From Opitutaceae bacterium (GTDB lineage: Bacteria > Verrucomicrobiota > Verrucomicrobiae > Opitutales > Opitutaceae), in contig JAISAX010000207.1 of the NCBI GenBank assembly GCA_031266495.1, forward strand, positions 1 through 10,754: DNA of 10,754 bases. Reading direction: 5' to 3'. Position 1 is the stretch's first letter. The number at the start of each line of letters is the position of its first letter. Positions 1-6,190 of this stretch are shown one piece after another. Below the pieces are notes generated by a model that saw only the letters and a list, made by a program, of their open reading frames with translations, was not told the origin of the DNA and made no database searches. The translations under genes were made by a program, and so were the position numbers.

Positions 1-387
1 TTGAACTGGGACAGCCTGTCGGTCGTGGAACGCGACAAGCTGGTGCGCTGGTTCCTGTCGTCGTTGTCGCCTTCGCTGGCGTCGCGCATCACACGCGATG
101 TCGAGAGCGCGGAGCAGGATGAAATCGACGAGGAAGAGAGCAATTTCACCAAGATCGCAGCCGGGATCGAGCCGGTCATGCGCGAGGATGGACAGAATTT
201 CGCCCTGCGGTTGCAGGTGCTGGAGGGGATCGTGGAGCGCAATCCCGAGGCGTTCTCGGGGATGGCTCCGAACAGCCAGAGGATTTTCGAGGCGCGGGTG
301 CAGCATCTGCGCGGTCAGGTGGAACAGATGCAGAATGCCATCATCGGGCGCACGATGGCGAAGCCGGCGCTCGAAGAAAATGACTAA
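1..387 (+). CDS. probable phage portal (head-tail connector) protein, C-terminal part
   Basis: The frame is open from the first base, so the gene begins upstream and only its last 128 residues are seen. The stretch is helical and charged, with an acidic segment (residues about 35-50) and a later part reading RLQVLEGIVERNP and then QMQNAIIGR. That style of C-terminal helix, together with its place just before small head genes, a scaffold candidate and the capsid gene, fits a portal protein, the dodecameric DNA channel at the capsid vertex. No catalytic motif is expected. The stop codon lies inside the first heptamer repeat (TGACTAA), so the repeat supplies the last codons. The family assignment rests mainly on gene order; another head protein is possible. 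Confidence 0.5.
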   Translation: MNWDSLSVVERDKLVRWFLSSLSPSLASRITRDVESAEQDEIDEEESNFTKIAAGIEPVMREDGQNFALRLQVLEGIVERNPEAFSGMAPNSQRIFEARVQHLRGQVEQMQNAIIGRTMAKPALEEND

Positions 388-431
388 TGACTAATGACTA
401 ATTCGTAATTGGTAATTAGTAATTAGTAATT
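379..431. repeat. heptamer tandem repeats arranged as an imperfect hairpin
   Basis: The left arm (379-403) is three copies of TGACTAA. The right arm (407-431) is copies of TTAGTAA. The two 25-base arms are imperfect reverse complements (21 of 25) around a 3-base loop, CGT. Because the unit is 7 bases, three copies put stop codons in all three forward frames. The element begins inside the end of the portal-like gene and fills the gap to the next gene. Confidence 0.85.
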
Positions 432-448
432 AATAAATAAATACAACA

Positions 449-880
449 ATGAAGATGAAATGGACATGGTCCCGCTTGCGGGAAGACAAGGAGCGGCTGT
501 TACGGCTGCTCGAAGAAATGAACACGATGCGTAGTCGTGACATGGAGCGCATTTCCGTGCTTGAGGCGGATGTGCATGCGGCCAGATCGGAGAGGAATGA
601 CCTGTTCGACCAGTTGCACAAAAGGTCGATTCGCGTGAGCATGGAGCGCAGACCGGAGATGAACAATGCGCAGGTGATCGCCGCCATCACGGAGAGCCGG
701 GATTCCCTGGCGGTGAAGGCGATCGTCCAGTTGCTGGATTCGGCGGCGGTGCGCGCCGCGAATGAGTCGAACTTGCCGCCGCATCCGGAGTATTCCGAGA
801 CCCAGCGGACGTTCTCGGCGGGCGGCGCTTATGCCTTGCTCATGTTCCGCTCGGAGCTTGATGAGTATTTGCAAAATTGA
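449..880 (+). CDS. small phage head-region protein with N-terminal coiled coil
   Basis: A 143-residue protein. Residues about 8-60 are a strongly charged helix with leucine and methionine heptads, a likely coiled coil. The C-terminal half is a separate helical part ending RTFSAGGAYALLMFRSEL. I recognise the general style of a short protein encoded just after the portal in short-tailed phages, but cannot name a function. The ATG at 449 follows an A-rich leader (ATACAACA) without a Shine-Dalgarno sequence. Internal methionines at residues 3 and 24 are alternative starts. The next gene begins at or just past its stop, so the two are probably co-translated. Confidence 0.75.
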   Translation: MKMKWTWSRLREDKERLLRLLEEMNTMRSRDMERISVLEADVHAARSERNDLFDQLHKRSIRVSMERRPEMNNAQVIAAITESRDSLAVKAIVQLLDSAAVRAANESNLPPHPEYSETQRTFSAGGAYALLMFRSELDEYLQN

Positions 881-891
881 TACAAAAGATT

Positions 892-1167
892 ATGATTACC
901 GTAAGCACAAGGTTCGTTCGCTTGAAGACGTTCCCGCCGCAGGTGGGGACGGCGGGGAAGCAGCCGGTGACGATGTACGTCGTGTACCGGTCGCCGATGG
1001 ATTTCCCGGGGAAATTCGTTGGGCGAAAATTCGTCGGGGAGACGGCTACCGGGGATTCGTTCGTCTCGGAGAGCCTGGAGGAAGTGAGGAAATGGATACC
1101 GCGAGGGATGTGGAACATCGGGCGCGACAAGACCGATGAACCGCAGATTCTTGAGGTGTGGATTTAG
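892..1167 (+). CDS. small conserved-looking phage protein, function unknown
   Basis: A 91-residue protein, basic and beta-rich in appearance. The segment TMYVVYRSPMDFPGKFVGRKF is followed by LEEVRKWIPRGM and ends ILEVWI. It looks like a compact single-domain protein of a type often found among phage structural genes, but no function is known to me. I chose the ATG at 892. A TTG at 877 overlaps the previous stop codon (TTGA) and would add five residues, which coupled translation could use. There is no clear ribosome binding site; the leader TACAAAAGATT is A-rich. It is the last gene before the repeat-rich gap at 1168-1489. Confidence 0.7.
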   Translation: MITVSTRFVRLKTFPPQVGTAGKQPVTMYVVYRSPMDFPGKFVGRKFVGETATGDSFVSESLEEVRKWIPRGMWNIGRDKTDEPQILEVWI

Positions 1168-1182
1168 GGTGAGCTGTGATGG

Positions 1183-1269
1183 GTGAACCGCTAAAGAACG
1201 CTAAAGAACGCTAAAAACAGACCAGGCCTGGATTGTTTTAGCGTTCTTTAGCGGTTTTTAGCGGTTCAC
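1183..1269. repeat. long imperfect hairpin built from decamer CGCTAAAGAA units
   Basis: The arms 1183-1219 and 1234-1269 are near reverse complements of about 36 bases, with two or three mismatches and a one-base bulge. Each arm is a tandem of the decamer CGCTAAAGAA. The loop contains the 10-base perfect palindrome CCAGGCCTGG (1222-1231). There is no following T-run, so it is not a typical terminator, although a stem this long in RNA could block polymerase or protect mRNA ends. The same element recurs at 10444-10530. Confidence 0.9.
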
Positions 1270-1290
1270 TGAAAAATGAACTGCGTGTAT

Positions 1291-1340
1291 TTAGGGTAAT
1301 GTCGGGTCATGTTGGGTAATGTTGGGTAATGTTGGGTACA
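1291..1340 (+). repeat. five tandem decamers, consensus GTTGGGTAAT
   Basis: Five consecutive 10-base units fill these 50 bases with no spacing changes. The last three begin GTTGGGTA and the first two are diverged (TTAGGGTAAT, GTCGGGTCAT). The sequence is unrelated to the hairpin decamer 22 bases upstream. The exact 10-base period is close to one DNA helical turn. No gene reads through convincingly. Confidence 0.9.
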
Positions 1341-1431
1341 CTTGGCGGAAATTTCTGTTGGTTTCTCGAAAAAAATGTTGACGGTGCCAACACTCGCATC
1401 CCGCGGGTCGTCCCGGTTTCCCTGGGGGACG

Positions 1432-1460
1432 GGCGCAGTGGCCATTCCGGTCATTGCGCC
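1432..1460 (+). promoter_or_regulatory. 12-bp RNA hairpin in the leader of the scaffold gene
   Basis: GGCGCAGTGGCC (1432-1443) pairs with GGTCATTGCGCC (1449-1460) around the loop ATTCC. It gives 12 pairs, two of them G-T wobbles, which is more RNA-like than DNA-like. A few bases further out GGGGA (1425-1429) can pair with TTCCC (1462-1466), and a competing CGTCCC/GGGACG helix lies at about 1409-1431. The hairpin ends about 7 bases before GGGGAGGA, the probable ribosome binding site of the scaffold gene. Control of scaffold translation is inferred, not shown. Confidence 0.45.
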
Positions 1461-1489
1461 ATTCCCGGGGAGGATTTCCTTCTTGTATC

Positions 1490-2722
1490 GTGAAAAAACA
1501 TACGAAAAAAACCGCGAAAACCACAGTCGTCGATCTGAGCGACGACGAGCTTGCCAAGACCGCTTCCCTCCTCGGGGTCGAGATGGGCGATGATGCCTCC
1601 GGCGGCAAGGGCAAGAGCACGCGCACGCGCAAGGGGAAAAAAAAGCAGGTCGTGAAAACGAAGAAGGCGACCGGAGACGATGATGCCGATGACGATGATG
1701 CCGATGATGATGGTGCCGATGATGATGGTGCCGATGGTGCCGATGGTGCCGATGGCGCCGATGGTGACGACGGTGGCGACGGTGACGATCAAAAGGAAGT
1801 TGTCGATGGAACCGACGACGACGCCGACGATGGTGACGACGCCGACGATGGTGACGACAACGGCGATGATGAAGATGACGACGACGAGGACGACGAGGAT
1901 GACGACGACGAGGATGACGACGAAAATCCCCGTGTTCTGAGGGCACAGGTGAAAGCGCTGAAGCGGCAGCTTGCCAGGCGCGGGCGGGATGACGAGGACG
2001 ACGACGACGAGGACGACGAGGATACGGACGCCGGCGACAGGCGCGGCGGACGGAAGATCGATCCGAAGATTCTGCGCCATCCGTTGGCGGCGGCAGAGAA
2101 GGAAGAGGCGCTGGATGAACGCGAGGAGCAGTTGCAGAATATCATCAGGTGGTGCGACGACAACGAGGATGGATACGAGCCTTCCGAGGAGGAGGAGGAG
2201 CGCGGGCGGACGCCCGTCTCGAAGGGTGAGGTCCGCAGGCGCCTCCGCACGGTGACGCACGAGCTGGATGTCGTGATCCCGGCATTACGTCGCAACATGC
2301 AGGCGCGCGAGGGGTTTTCCCGGCAGGCGCGCAAGCTGGTGCCGGGGTTATTTGACGCCAAATCCCGCGAGGGTATCGCGGCAAAGGCCATCTTGACGGA
2401 GATGCCGGAGTTGCGCAGGTTCCCCGATTACAATCTGCGTCTGGCGCAGATGGTGATCGGGCAGCGGACGCTGGAACTGGCGCGCAAGCGCGCGGCGTCC
2501 GGGGGAGGGAGCGGGGGCGGCAAGCGCGAGTCCAGGAGGGACTCGACGAAGAAGCCGCGCAAGCTGGCTCCGCGAGTGCCTCACGGGGGCGGCTCCGGAA
2601 AGGGCGGGGAGTACGAGCGGGGGAATCGCAAGGGCGCGGGCAGCCAGAAGGCTCTCGAGCGCTACATCAGCGATCCGTCCATCGAGACGCTGTCGGATGT
2701 GACGGCGGAGTTTCTTGAGTAA
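1490..2722 (+). CDS. acidic low-complexity protein, probable capsid scaffolding protein
   Basis: A 410-residue protein lying directly upstream of the capsid gene, where scaffolding proteins usually sit. Residues 1-61 are basic. Residues 63-146 are almost pure Asp, Ala, Gly and Glu repeats (DDAD, DGA, DDED). Residues 148-165 are a basic helix, 166-182 a second Asp block, 190-335 a charged, mainly helical region, and 336-410 a Gly- and Lys-rich tail ending in an acidic helix. Such acidic, helical, extended proteins with basic patches guide capsid assembly and are absent from mature heads in many phages. I chose the GTG at 1490; GGGGAGGA lies rather far upstream (about 16 bases). An in-frame TTG at 1454 would start inside the leader hairpin and is less likely. 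The role is inferred from position and composition, not from a named domain. Confidence 0.65.
   Translation: MKKHTKKTAKTTVVDLSDDELAKTASLLGVEMGDDASGGKGKSTRTRKGKKKQVVKTKKATGDDDADDDDADDDGADDDGADGADGADGADGDDGGDGDDQKEVVDGTDDDADDGDDADDGDDNGDDEDDDDEDDEDDDDEDDDENPRVLRAQVKALKRQLARRGRDDEDDDDEDDEDTDAGDRRGGRKIDPKILRHPLAAAEKEEALDEREEQLQNIIRWCDDNEDGYEPSEEEEERGRTPVSKGEVRRRLRTVTHELDVVIPALRRNMQAREGFSRQARKLVPGLFDAKSREGIAAKAILTEMPELRRFPDYNLRLAQMVIGQRTLELARKRAASGGGSGGGKRESRRDSTKKPRKLAPRVPHGGGSGKGGEYERGNRKGAGSQKALERYISDPSIETLSDVTAEFLE
1673..1924 (+). repeat. in-frame Asp-rich codon repeats within the scaffold candidate
   Basis: GAT, GAC, GCC and GGT codons alternate in short irregular units, giving tracts of DDAD, DGA and DDED. 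Units of 12, 9 and 6 bases repeat locally, so replication slippage could change the length without breaking the frame. The reverse strand of this tract gives a spurious long Val/Ile-rich open frame. Confidence 0.85.
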
Positions 2723-2723
2723 A

Positions 2724-2758
2724 TTACTAATTACCAATTACTAATTACTAATTACTAA
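2724..2758. repeat. five tandem heptamers TTACTAA
   Basis: Five exact 7-base units (the second is TTACCAA) begin two bases after the stop codon of the scaffold candidate. The unit is the reverse complement of TTAGTAA in the right arm of the element at 379-431. It carries stop codons in every forward frame and lies just before the capsid gene leader. Confidence 0.92.
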
Positions 2759-2796
2759 CAATTTCTACCGGGGAGTAGTTGAGAGGAAAATACAAA

Positions 2797-3819
2797 ATGG
2801 CTCAGTTAATGGAGAGTTTGCAGGTCGGTAAAAAGCAGAAGCTGGCTGACCTTATTGCAAATGTCGAGGCGGCGCAGACGCCGTTCACGTCGATGGCCGC
2901 AAAGCGGACGCGTCCGGGCAACGTCGATGTGGAGTGGCAGGTAAAGCAGTATCGGCGTCGCGGCTACAGGGGCGTGCGCGATGGTCAGGATGCGCAGGAT
3001 TTTCACTACAATGGGCGTGAAAAACTGTACTCGATCTCCCAGAAGGCCTGGGAACTCCGCGGGGTGTCGGACTTCTCCGAGGAGTCGGACGTGGCCGGCG
3101 TGAAGTCGGAGATCCAGGCGCAGGGCGCGGATGCGCTCATCACGGTGAAACAGACGGTGGAGCGGCGTTGCCTCTCCAACGAGGATTGCAGGCGTCAGGA
3201 CGAGGCCAATGCAGATGGCGCAAACGAGACGCGCGGCATCTTTTGCTGGCTGTCGCCAAACGAACAGAAATTGAAGCCGGTGCCCCCGAAGTATCGGCCC
3301 AATGCGGGCCAGCGCTACAGTGGCACGCTCGCGGAAATGAACGAGGATGTCCTCAAGGATCTGGCCCGCGCCGCCTGGAAGCGTCGCATGGGTAATGGGG
3401 TCAAGATGACGGGGTTCGTCGGGATCGACCTGAAGGGGTTGATTTCGTCGTTCACCCGCTACGATGACCAGGCGCCGTCCAAGGTGGCGGTACGGACGTT
3501 CAACCAGGCGATCGAGAAAAAGACGTTGATCAATATCATCGACCGGCTGGTGTTCGATACGGGCGAGATCGATCTGATCGCGTCCGCCCACTTGCTCACG
3601 AATCCGGATACGGGCGAGGATACGGCGTTCACTCACCGGTCGGGGGTGTTTGTCGATATGTCGAAGGTGGGGTTGGCGTGGACGCGTCTGCCGCGCTTCG
3701 TGAAGCTCGAATACAAGGGCGGCGGTCATCGCCTGATCGTGGACGCCATCTTCTGTCTGATGATGGACAACCCGTCGGGGTGCTTCTCCGCCCTGATCGA
3801 ACGCGATTCGGTCGCTTAA
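2797..3819 (+). CDS. major capsid protein, SU10-like (DUF5309) family
   Basis: A 340-residue protein that should form the icosahedral shell. The N-terminal part, including TPFTSMAAKRTRPGNVDVEWQ (residues 28-48), matches the style of SU10/DUF5309 capsid proteins, in which a 'TPF.S' stretch is followed by an aromatic 'EWQ' strand. The C-terminal half contains VFDTGEIDLIASAHLLTNP (about 247-265) and a strand near FVKLEYKGGGHRLIV. The length is typical of a single HK97-fold subunit without a protease domain. The ATG at 2797 has AGAGGA about 9 bases upstream and the A-rich leader AATACAAA; an in-frame TTG at 2779 is rejected because it precedes this ribosome binding site. The gene is flanked by the scaffold candidate and a probable decoration protein. 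The family assignment is by recall of motifs. Confidence 0.75.
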   Translation: MAQLMESLQVGKKQKLADLIANVEAAQTPFTSMAAKRTRPGNVDVEWQVKQYRRRGYRGVRDGQDAQDFHYNGREKLYSISQKAWELRGVSDFSEESDVAGVKSEIQAQGADALITVKQTVERRCLSNEDCRRQDEANADGANETRGIFCWLSPNEQKLKPVPPKYRPNAGQRYSGTLAEMNEDVLKDLARAAWKRRMGNGVKMTGFVGIDLKGLISSFTRYDDQAPSKVAVRTFNQAIEKKTLINIIDRLVFDTGEIDLIASAHLLTNPDTGEDTAFTHRSGVFVDMSKVGLAWTRLPRFVKLEYKGGGHRLIVDAIFCLMMDNPSGCFSALIERDSVA

Positions 3820-3829
3820 CGCGTAACGG

Positions 3830-3844
3830 AATCAAGAATCAAGA
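3830..3844. repeat. two tandem heptamers AATCAAG
   Basis: AATCAAG occurs twice in tandem (plus one base) eleven bases after the capsid stop codon, followed by the stop-rich TTAGTAGTTAAAATAA. The unit differs from the TTACTAA family, but the period and the position after a gene end are the same. It is short enough to be chance. Confidence 0.5.
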
Positions 3845-3890
3845 GTTAGTAGTTAAAATAAATTACATACAAATACAAGGAGTATTAGTC

Positions 3891-4352
3891 ATGCCAATTG
3901 TTTCACCTATGTTTATCGAGAGCGCCGCTTTGTTGGGGGCGAATCTTGAGGTTGTCATCACGCCGAAGGACTTGACGAGTGTCGCGGCGGGAGCGGCCCA
4001 AACTGTAAAACTGTTCACCGCTCCGGCCAAGGTCTATAGCGTGGAGTTCATTCGCGCCGAGGTGCTGGTGCCGTTCGCCGATCCGGATGACGCAGCAAAT
4101 AATTCCACCGTGCTGGCCATGCCAGGCGTGCTGACGGTGGACGGAGACCCCGCCGCGTTGTCCATGCAGGTCAACGGGGGGAGCGCGGGTCTTGTCCCTC
4201 TCGTGCCGGGCGATGGCACGTGCCGCGTGTTTGACGTGGATACGGAGCTGGCGCTCACGGTCACGCCGGGCGCGGGCAAGGCGGTACACTCGCTGACTCG
4301 CGGCGCGGTGCGGCTGCTGTTTCGCCGTATCGATAGCCGCGACGCGGCATGA
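3891..4352 (+). CDS. candidate capsid decoration/stabilisation protein
   Basis: A 153-residue protein directly after the capsid gene, where head decoration or cement proteins often lie. It is rich in Ala, Val, Gly and Thr with few cysteines, and the alternating pattern (for example AAQTVKLFTAPAKVYSVEF and ELALTVTPGAGKAVHSLT) suggests a beta-sandwich. No enzyme motif is present. The start at 3891 is well supported: AAGGAG (3877-3882) lies 8 bases upstream. A longer frame running back to 3678 overlaps the end of the capsid gene and is not used. I know no named family, so the role is inferred from position and predicted fold. Confidence 0.6.
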   Translation: MPIVSPMFIESAALLGANLEVVITPKDLTSVAAGAAQTVKLFTAPAKVYSVEFIRAEVLVPFADPDDAANNSTVLAMPGVLTVDGDPAALSMQVNGGSAGLVPLVPGDGTCRVFDVDTELALTVTPGAGKAVHSLTRGAVRLLFRRIDSRDAA

Positions 4353-4358
4353 GTTTTT
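4336..4358 (+). terminator. weak hairpin plus T-run at the end of the decoration gene
   Basis: GCCGC (4336-4340) and GCGGC (4344-4348) form a 5-bp GC stem with a 3-base loop, followed five bases later by TTTTT (4354-4358). It overlaps the end of the gene. The stem is short and the spacer long, so termination would be weak at best. Confidence 0.25.
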
Positions 4359-4368
4359 AATACATTTT

Positions 4369-4474
4369 TGAACAGAAGGAAACGAAGGGAACGAAGGAAA
4401 AAACAAAGATGATCATTGTTCAGAGCGGTCTGTGTCCTGGTTGTTCTTCGTTCTCTTTGTTACCTTCTGTTCAA
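4369..4474. repeat. long imperfect inverted repeat built from GAAGGAAAC-type units
   Basis: The left arm 4369-4397 and right arm 4446-4474 are reverse complements with about three mismatches over 26 or more bases. The left arm is a run of 9-10-base units (GAAGGAAAC, GAAGGGAAC, GAAGGAAA). The separating loop is about 48 bases and contains GGTCTGTGTCC (4427-4437). The architecture copies the hairpins at 1183 and 10444, although the arm unit is different. It fills the gap between two genes and shows no sign of being coding. Confidence 0.85.
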
Positions 4475-4494
4475 TTCCTGGATTAATAATTAAC

Positions 4495-4893
4495 ATGAAG
4501 GCGATAATGCTCGATCCGGATGCTGACCTGGAGGCGACTTGCGCGCTGCTGGGGTGCTCCGTGGACGATATTATCGCGGAGTTGGAACGGCGTCATGCCG
4601 AGCGGCGCGTGCGGGCGGAGGTGGAGTTGGCCTCCGCCGCGCGGTCCGGCGGCTTGCGTAGGGCGGGTGCGGATACGGGTGCGGGCGGTTTTTACCAGAA
4701 GGCACAGATTCACGCGGAGTCTTACCACTACTGGGGACAGCGGCTGGGGTACGAGTGTTGGGATGATCCGCAGTTCATGCGGGAATATCTTCGCGATGTG
4801 CCCGCCGCTCGGGTGCGGACGGTGACGGGCAGGGTGTCCGTCGTGGTGCAGGAAAAACCGAAACGCTTTAGCAAAAACTACGGGGTAATCTGA
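4495..4893 (+). CDS. small phage structural-region protein, function unknown
   Basis: A 132-residue protein. Residues 10-40 suggest a small helical domain beginning LEATCALLGCSVDDIIAEL, which may be helix-turn-helix-like or simply a helical hairpin. The middle is Gly-rich. The C-terminal half carries HYWGQRLGYECWDDPQFM and EYLRDVPAARV, an aromatic block I associate with uncharacterised phage head-region proteins. The ATG at 4495 follows an AT-rich leader with no ribosome binding site; the ATG at 4507 is an alternative. A GTG at 4432 would translate the right arm of the inverted repeat into an artificial hydrophobic leader and is rejected. The next gene starts one base after its stop, implying coupled translation. 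Confidence 0.65.
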   Translation: MKAIMLDPDADLEATCALLGCSVDDIIAELERRHAERRVRAEVELASAARSGGLRRAGADTGAGGFYQKAQIHAESYHYWGQRLGYECWDDPQFMREYLRDVPAARVRTVTGRVSVVVQEKPKRFSKNYGVI

Positions 4894-4894
4894 C

Positions 4895-6190
4895 ATGCCT
4901 AGAAAACCAGTTTGGCAACCGGGGATGCCGCTCGCTAACGTGGATTACGTTCACGCGGACGGCGCGGTCACACGCTACAACCGGCGCGGGAGCGGCCATA
5001 CGATTTCGGCGCTCGACCGGGCGGGGACGCAGGCGCAGCAAAAATTCGATGTGGCGCGTGATCCGCGTTCGACGGAGGGGTTTGACCGCGATATGCTGTT
5101 CGATTACCGCCCACGGAAGGAGGATGCGCGTGGTTTCGTGTACGGGAATCAGCAGTTGTCTCCGGAGTATCAGGCGCAGCAGCGGGACTTTCGCGCGAGT
5201 GAAGAACACGATTGGGCAAAGCAGCGGCAGGGTTGGGCGGCGGATCAGCAGACGTGGCAGCAGGAGTCGCACGAGATGGCGCGCAAGCGGCATGAGATGG
5301 TGATGGATGAGTTTGAGCGGAGTAAGCAGGCGTCGGCGTTGGCGCTGGAAAACCAGCGGATCGGCAATGTGCGCGGACAGCAGGCCATCGACGCGGAGGA
5401 GCGGGTGTTGCGCGAGGTGGGCGCTTACGGTAATTGGGCTGATCAGCAACTGGGGCTGGCAGGGCAGCTCGATGCCGGCGTGGGCAGCGGAGTGCTCCGG
5501 CCCGATGTCGCCGCAGGTGCGCGGGAGTTCGCGCAGTCTCCGGCGGGGCGGGTGCGGCAGGCGGGGGGGCGTATGACTCCGGAGATCATGCGGGAGTTTT
5601 TCCAGGGGCAGGACGAGTATGGCTCTGTCGCAGAGGCGGCAGGGCAGTTCCCGGAGGAATGGAATGTGCAGGTGTCGCAGACCAGGCGGGGCAAGTTCCG
5701 CGCACAGGGGCAGACGCCGCGTGATGACGACGAGGCTAACGTAGGGTACGATACAGAAGAAGAGGCGATGGCGAGTATCAGACCGGATGAACGGGGCACT
5801 GCCAGGCAGAATAAAAAGGGGAGATGGCTGCTCACTAAGACAAAGGCGCCGAGTATCATGAACTTGCAGCAGTTCCAGAAGGCGCAACTAGAAGCCCTTT
5901 ATGCGGCGGGGGGCGACAAGAAAAAGCTTTCTCCGGAGCTGGCCGGGAGTCATGCCGATTACCTGAAATTTGCCCGGCAGCAACAACAACAGCAGCAGCA
6001 GGGTCAGCAGGGGCAGAATGGGCAGGGGCAGAAGGTGGCGGCCATCACAAGCGGGGCGGAGCTCGACGCGCTGGCTCCGGGCAGTCTTTACGAGTTCAAA
6101 GGGGTCGTTTACCGGAAGAATGAGGGTCTGAAAGTGCTGGAAGGTGTGAATGGCTGGATGCAACAGCAGGCGAAGGGGGGATGGAAATGA
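4895..6190 (+). CDS. Gln-rich coiled-coil protein, candidate internal virion protein
   Basis: A 431-residue protein starting one base after the previous stop (TGACATG). Residues about 88-185 are long, polar, heptad-like helices rich in Gln, Glu, Arg and Trp (WAKQRQGWAADQQTWQQ). Residues 195-260 are helical, 262-315 charged and probably disordered, and 362-379 a Gln/Gly run containing eight consecutive glutamines. A small C-terminal module at about 381-408 (AAITSGAELDALAPGSLYEF, then KGVVYRK) resembles short domains seen at the ends of phage structural proteins. Gln-rich, extended proteins between capsid and tail genes are often internal or ejection proteins, but no peptidase or lysozyme motif is visible here. 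The function is therefore inferred from place and composition only. Confidence 0.6.
   Translation: MPRKPVWQPGMPLANVDYVHADGAVTRYNRRGSGHTISALDRAGTQAQQKFDVARDPRSTEGFDRDMLFDYRPRKEDARGFVYGNQQLSPEYQAQQRDFRASEEHDWAKQRQGWAADQQTWQQESHEMARKRHEMVMDEFERSKQASALALENQRIGNVRGQQAIDAEERVLREVGAYGNWADQQLGLAGQLDAGVGSGVLRPDVAAGAREFAQSPAGRVRQAGGRMTPEIMREFFQGQDEYGSVAEAAGQFPEEWNVQVSQTRRGKFRAQGQTPRDDDEANVGYDTEEEAMASIRPDERGTARQNKKGRWLLTKTKAPSIMNLQQFQKAQLEALYAAGGDKKKLSPELAGSHADYLKFARQQQQQQQQGQQGQNGQGQKVAAITSGAELDALAPGSLYEFKGVVYRKNEGLKVLEGVNGWMQQQAKGGWK
5978..6034 (+). repeat. CAA/CAG triplet run encoding polyglutamine
   Basis: Eight glutamine codons (CAG, three CAA, four CAG) occupy 5978-6001, followed by GGT/CAG/GGG mixtures to about 6034. 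The triplet unit keeps the frame when copy number changes. It lies at residues 362-380 of the coiled-coil protein and acts as a linker before its C-terminal module. Confidence 0.85.

Noticed and set aside
1183..1340. CRISPR-like array
   Set aside because: Units are 10 bases without spacers and there are no cas genes.
1378..1407. TTGACG as a -35 promoter box
   Set aside because: No -10-like sequence lies 16-19 bases downstream; the region is GC-rich and structured.
1342..1593. 83-residue forward frame across the scaffold leader
   Set aside because: No start signal, overlaps the scaffold gene in another frame, and crosses strong RNA structure.
1451..2260. Long minus-strand open frame rich in Val and Ile
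   Set aside because: It is the mirror of the Asp codon repeats of the scaffold candidate; GAC/GAT read backwards give GTC/ATC. No start signal.
2806..3729. 307-residue minus-strand open frame opposite the capsid gene
   Set aside because: His- and Arg-rich composition typical of antisense reading of a high-GC gene; the forward frame is a recognisable capsid protein.
4432..4494. GTG start giving a hydrophobic signal-like leader to the 4495 gene
   Set aside because: The leader is just the translated right arm of the inverted repeat; no ribosome binding site.
4868..5887. 339-residue minus-strand open frame
   Set aside because: Leu/Arg/Pro-rich shadow of the Gln-rich coiled-coil gene, with no ribosome binding site.
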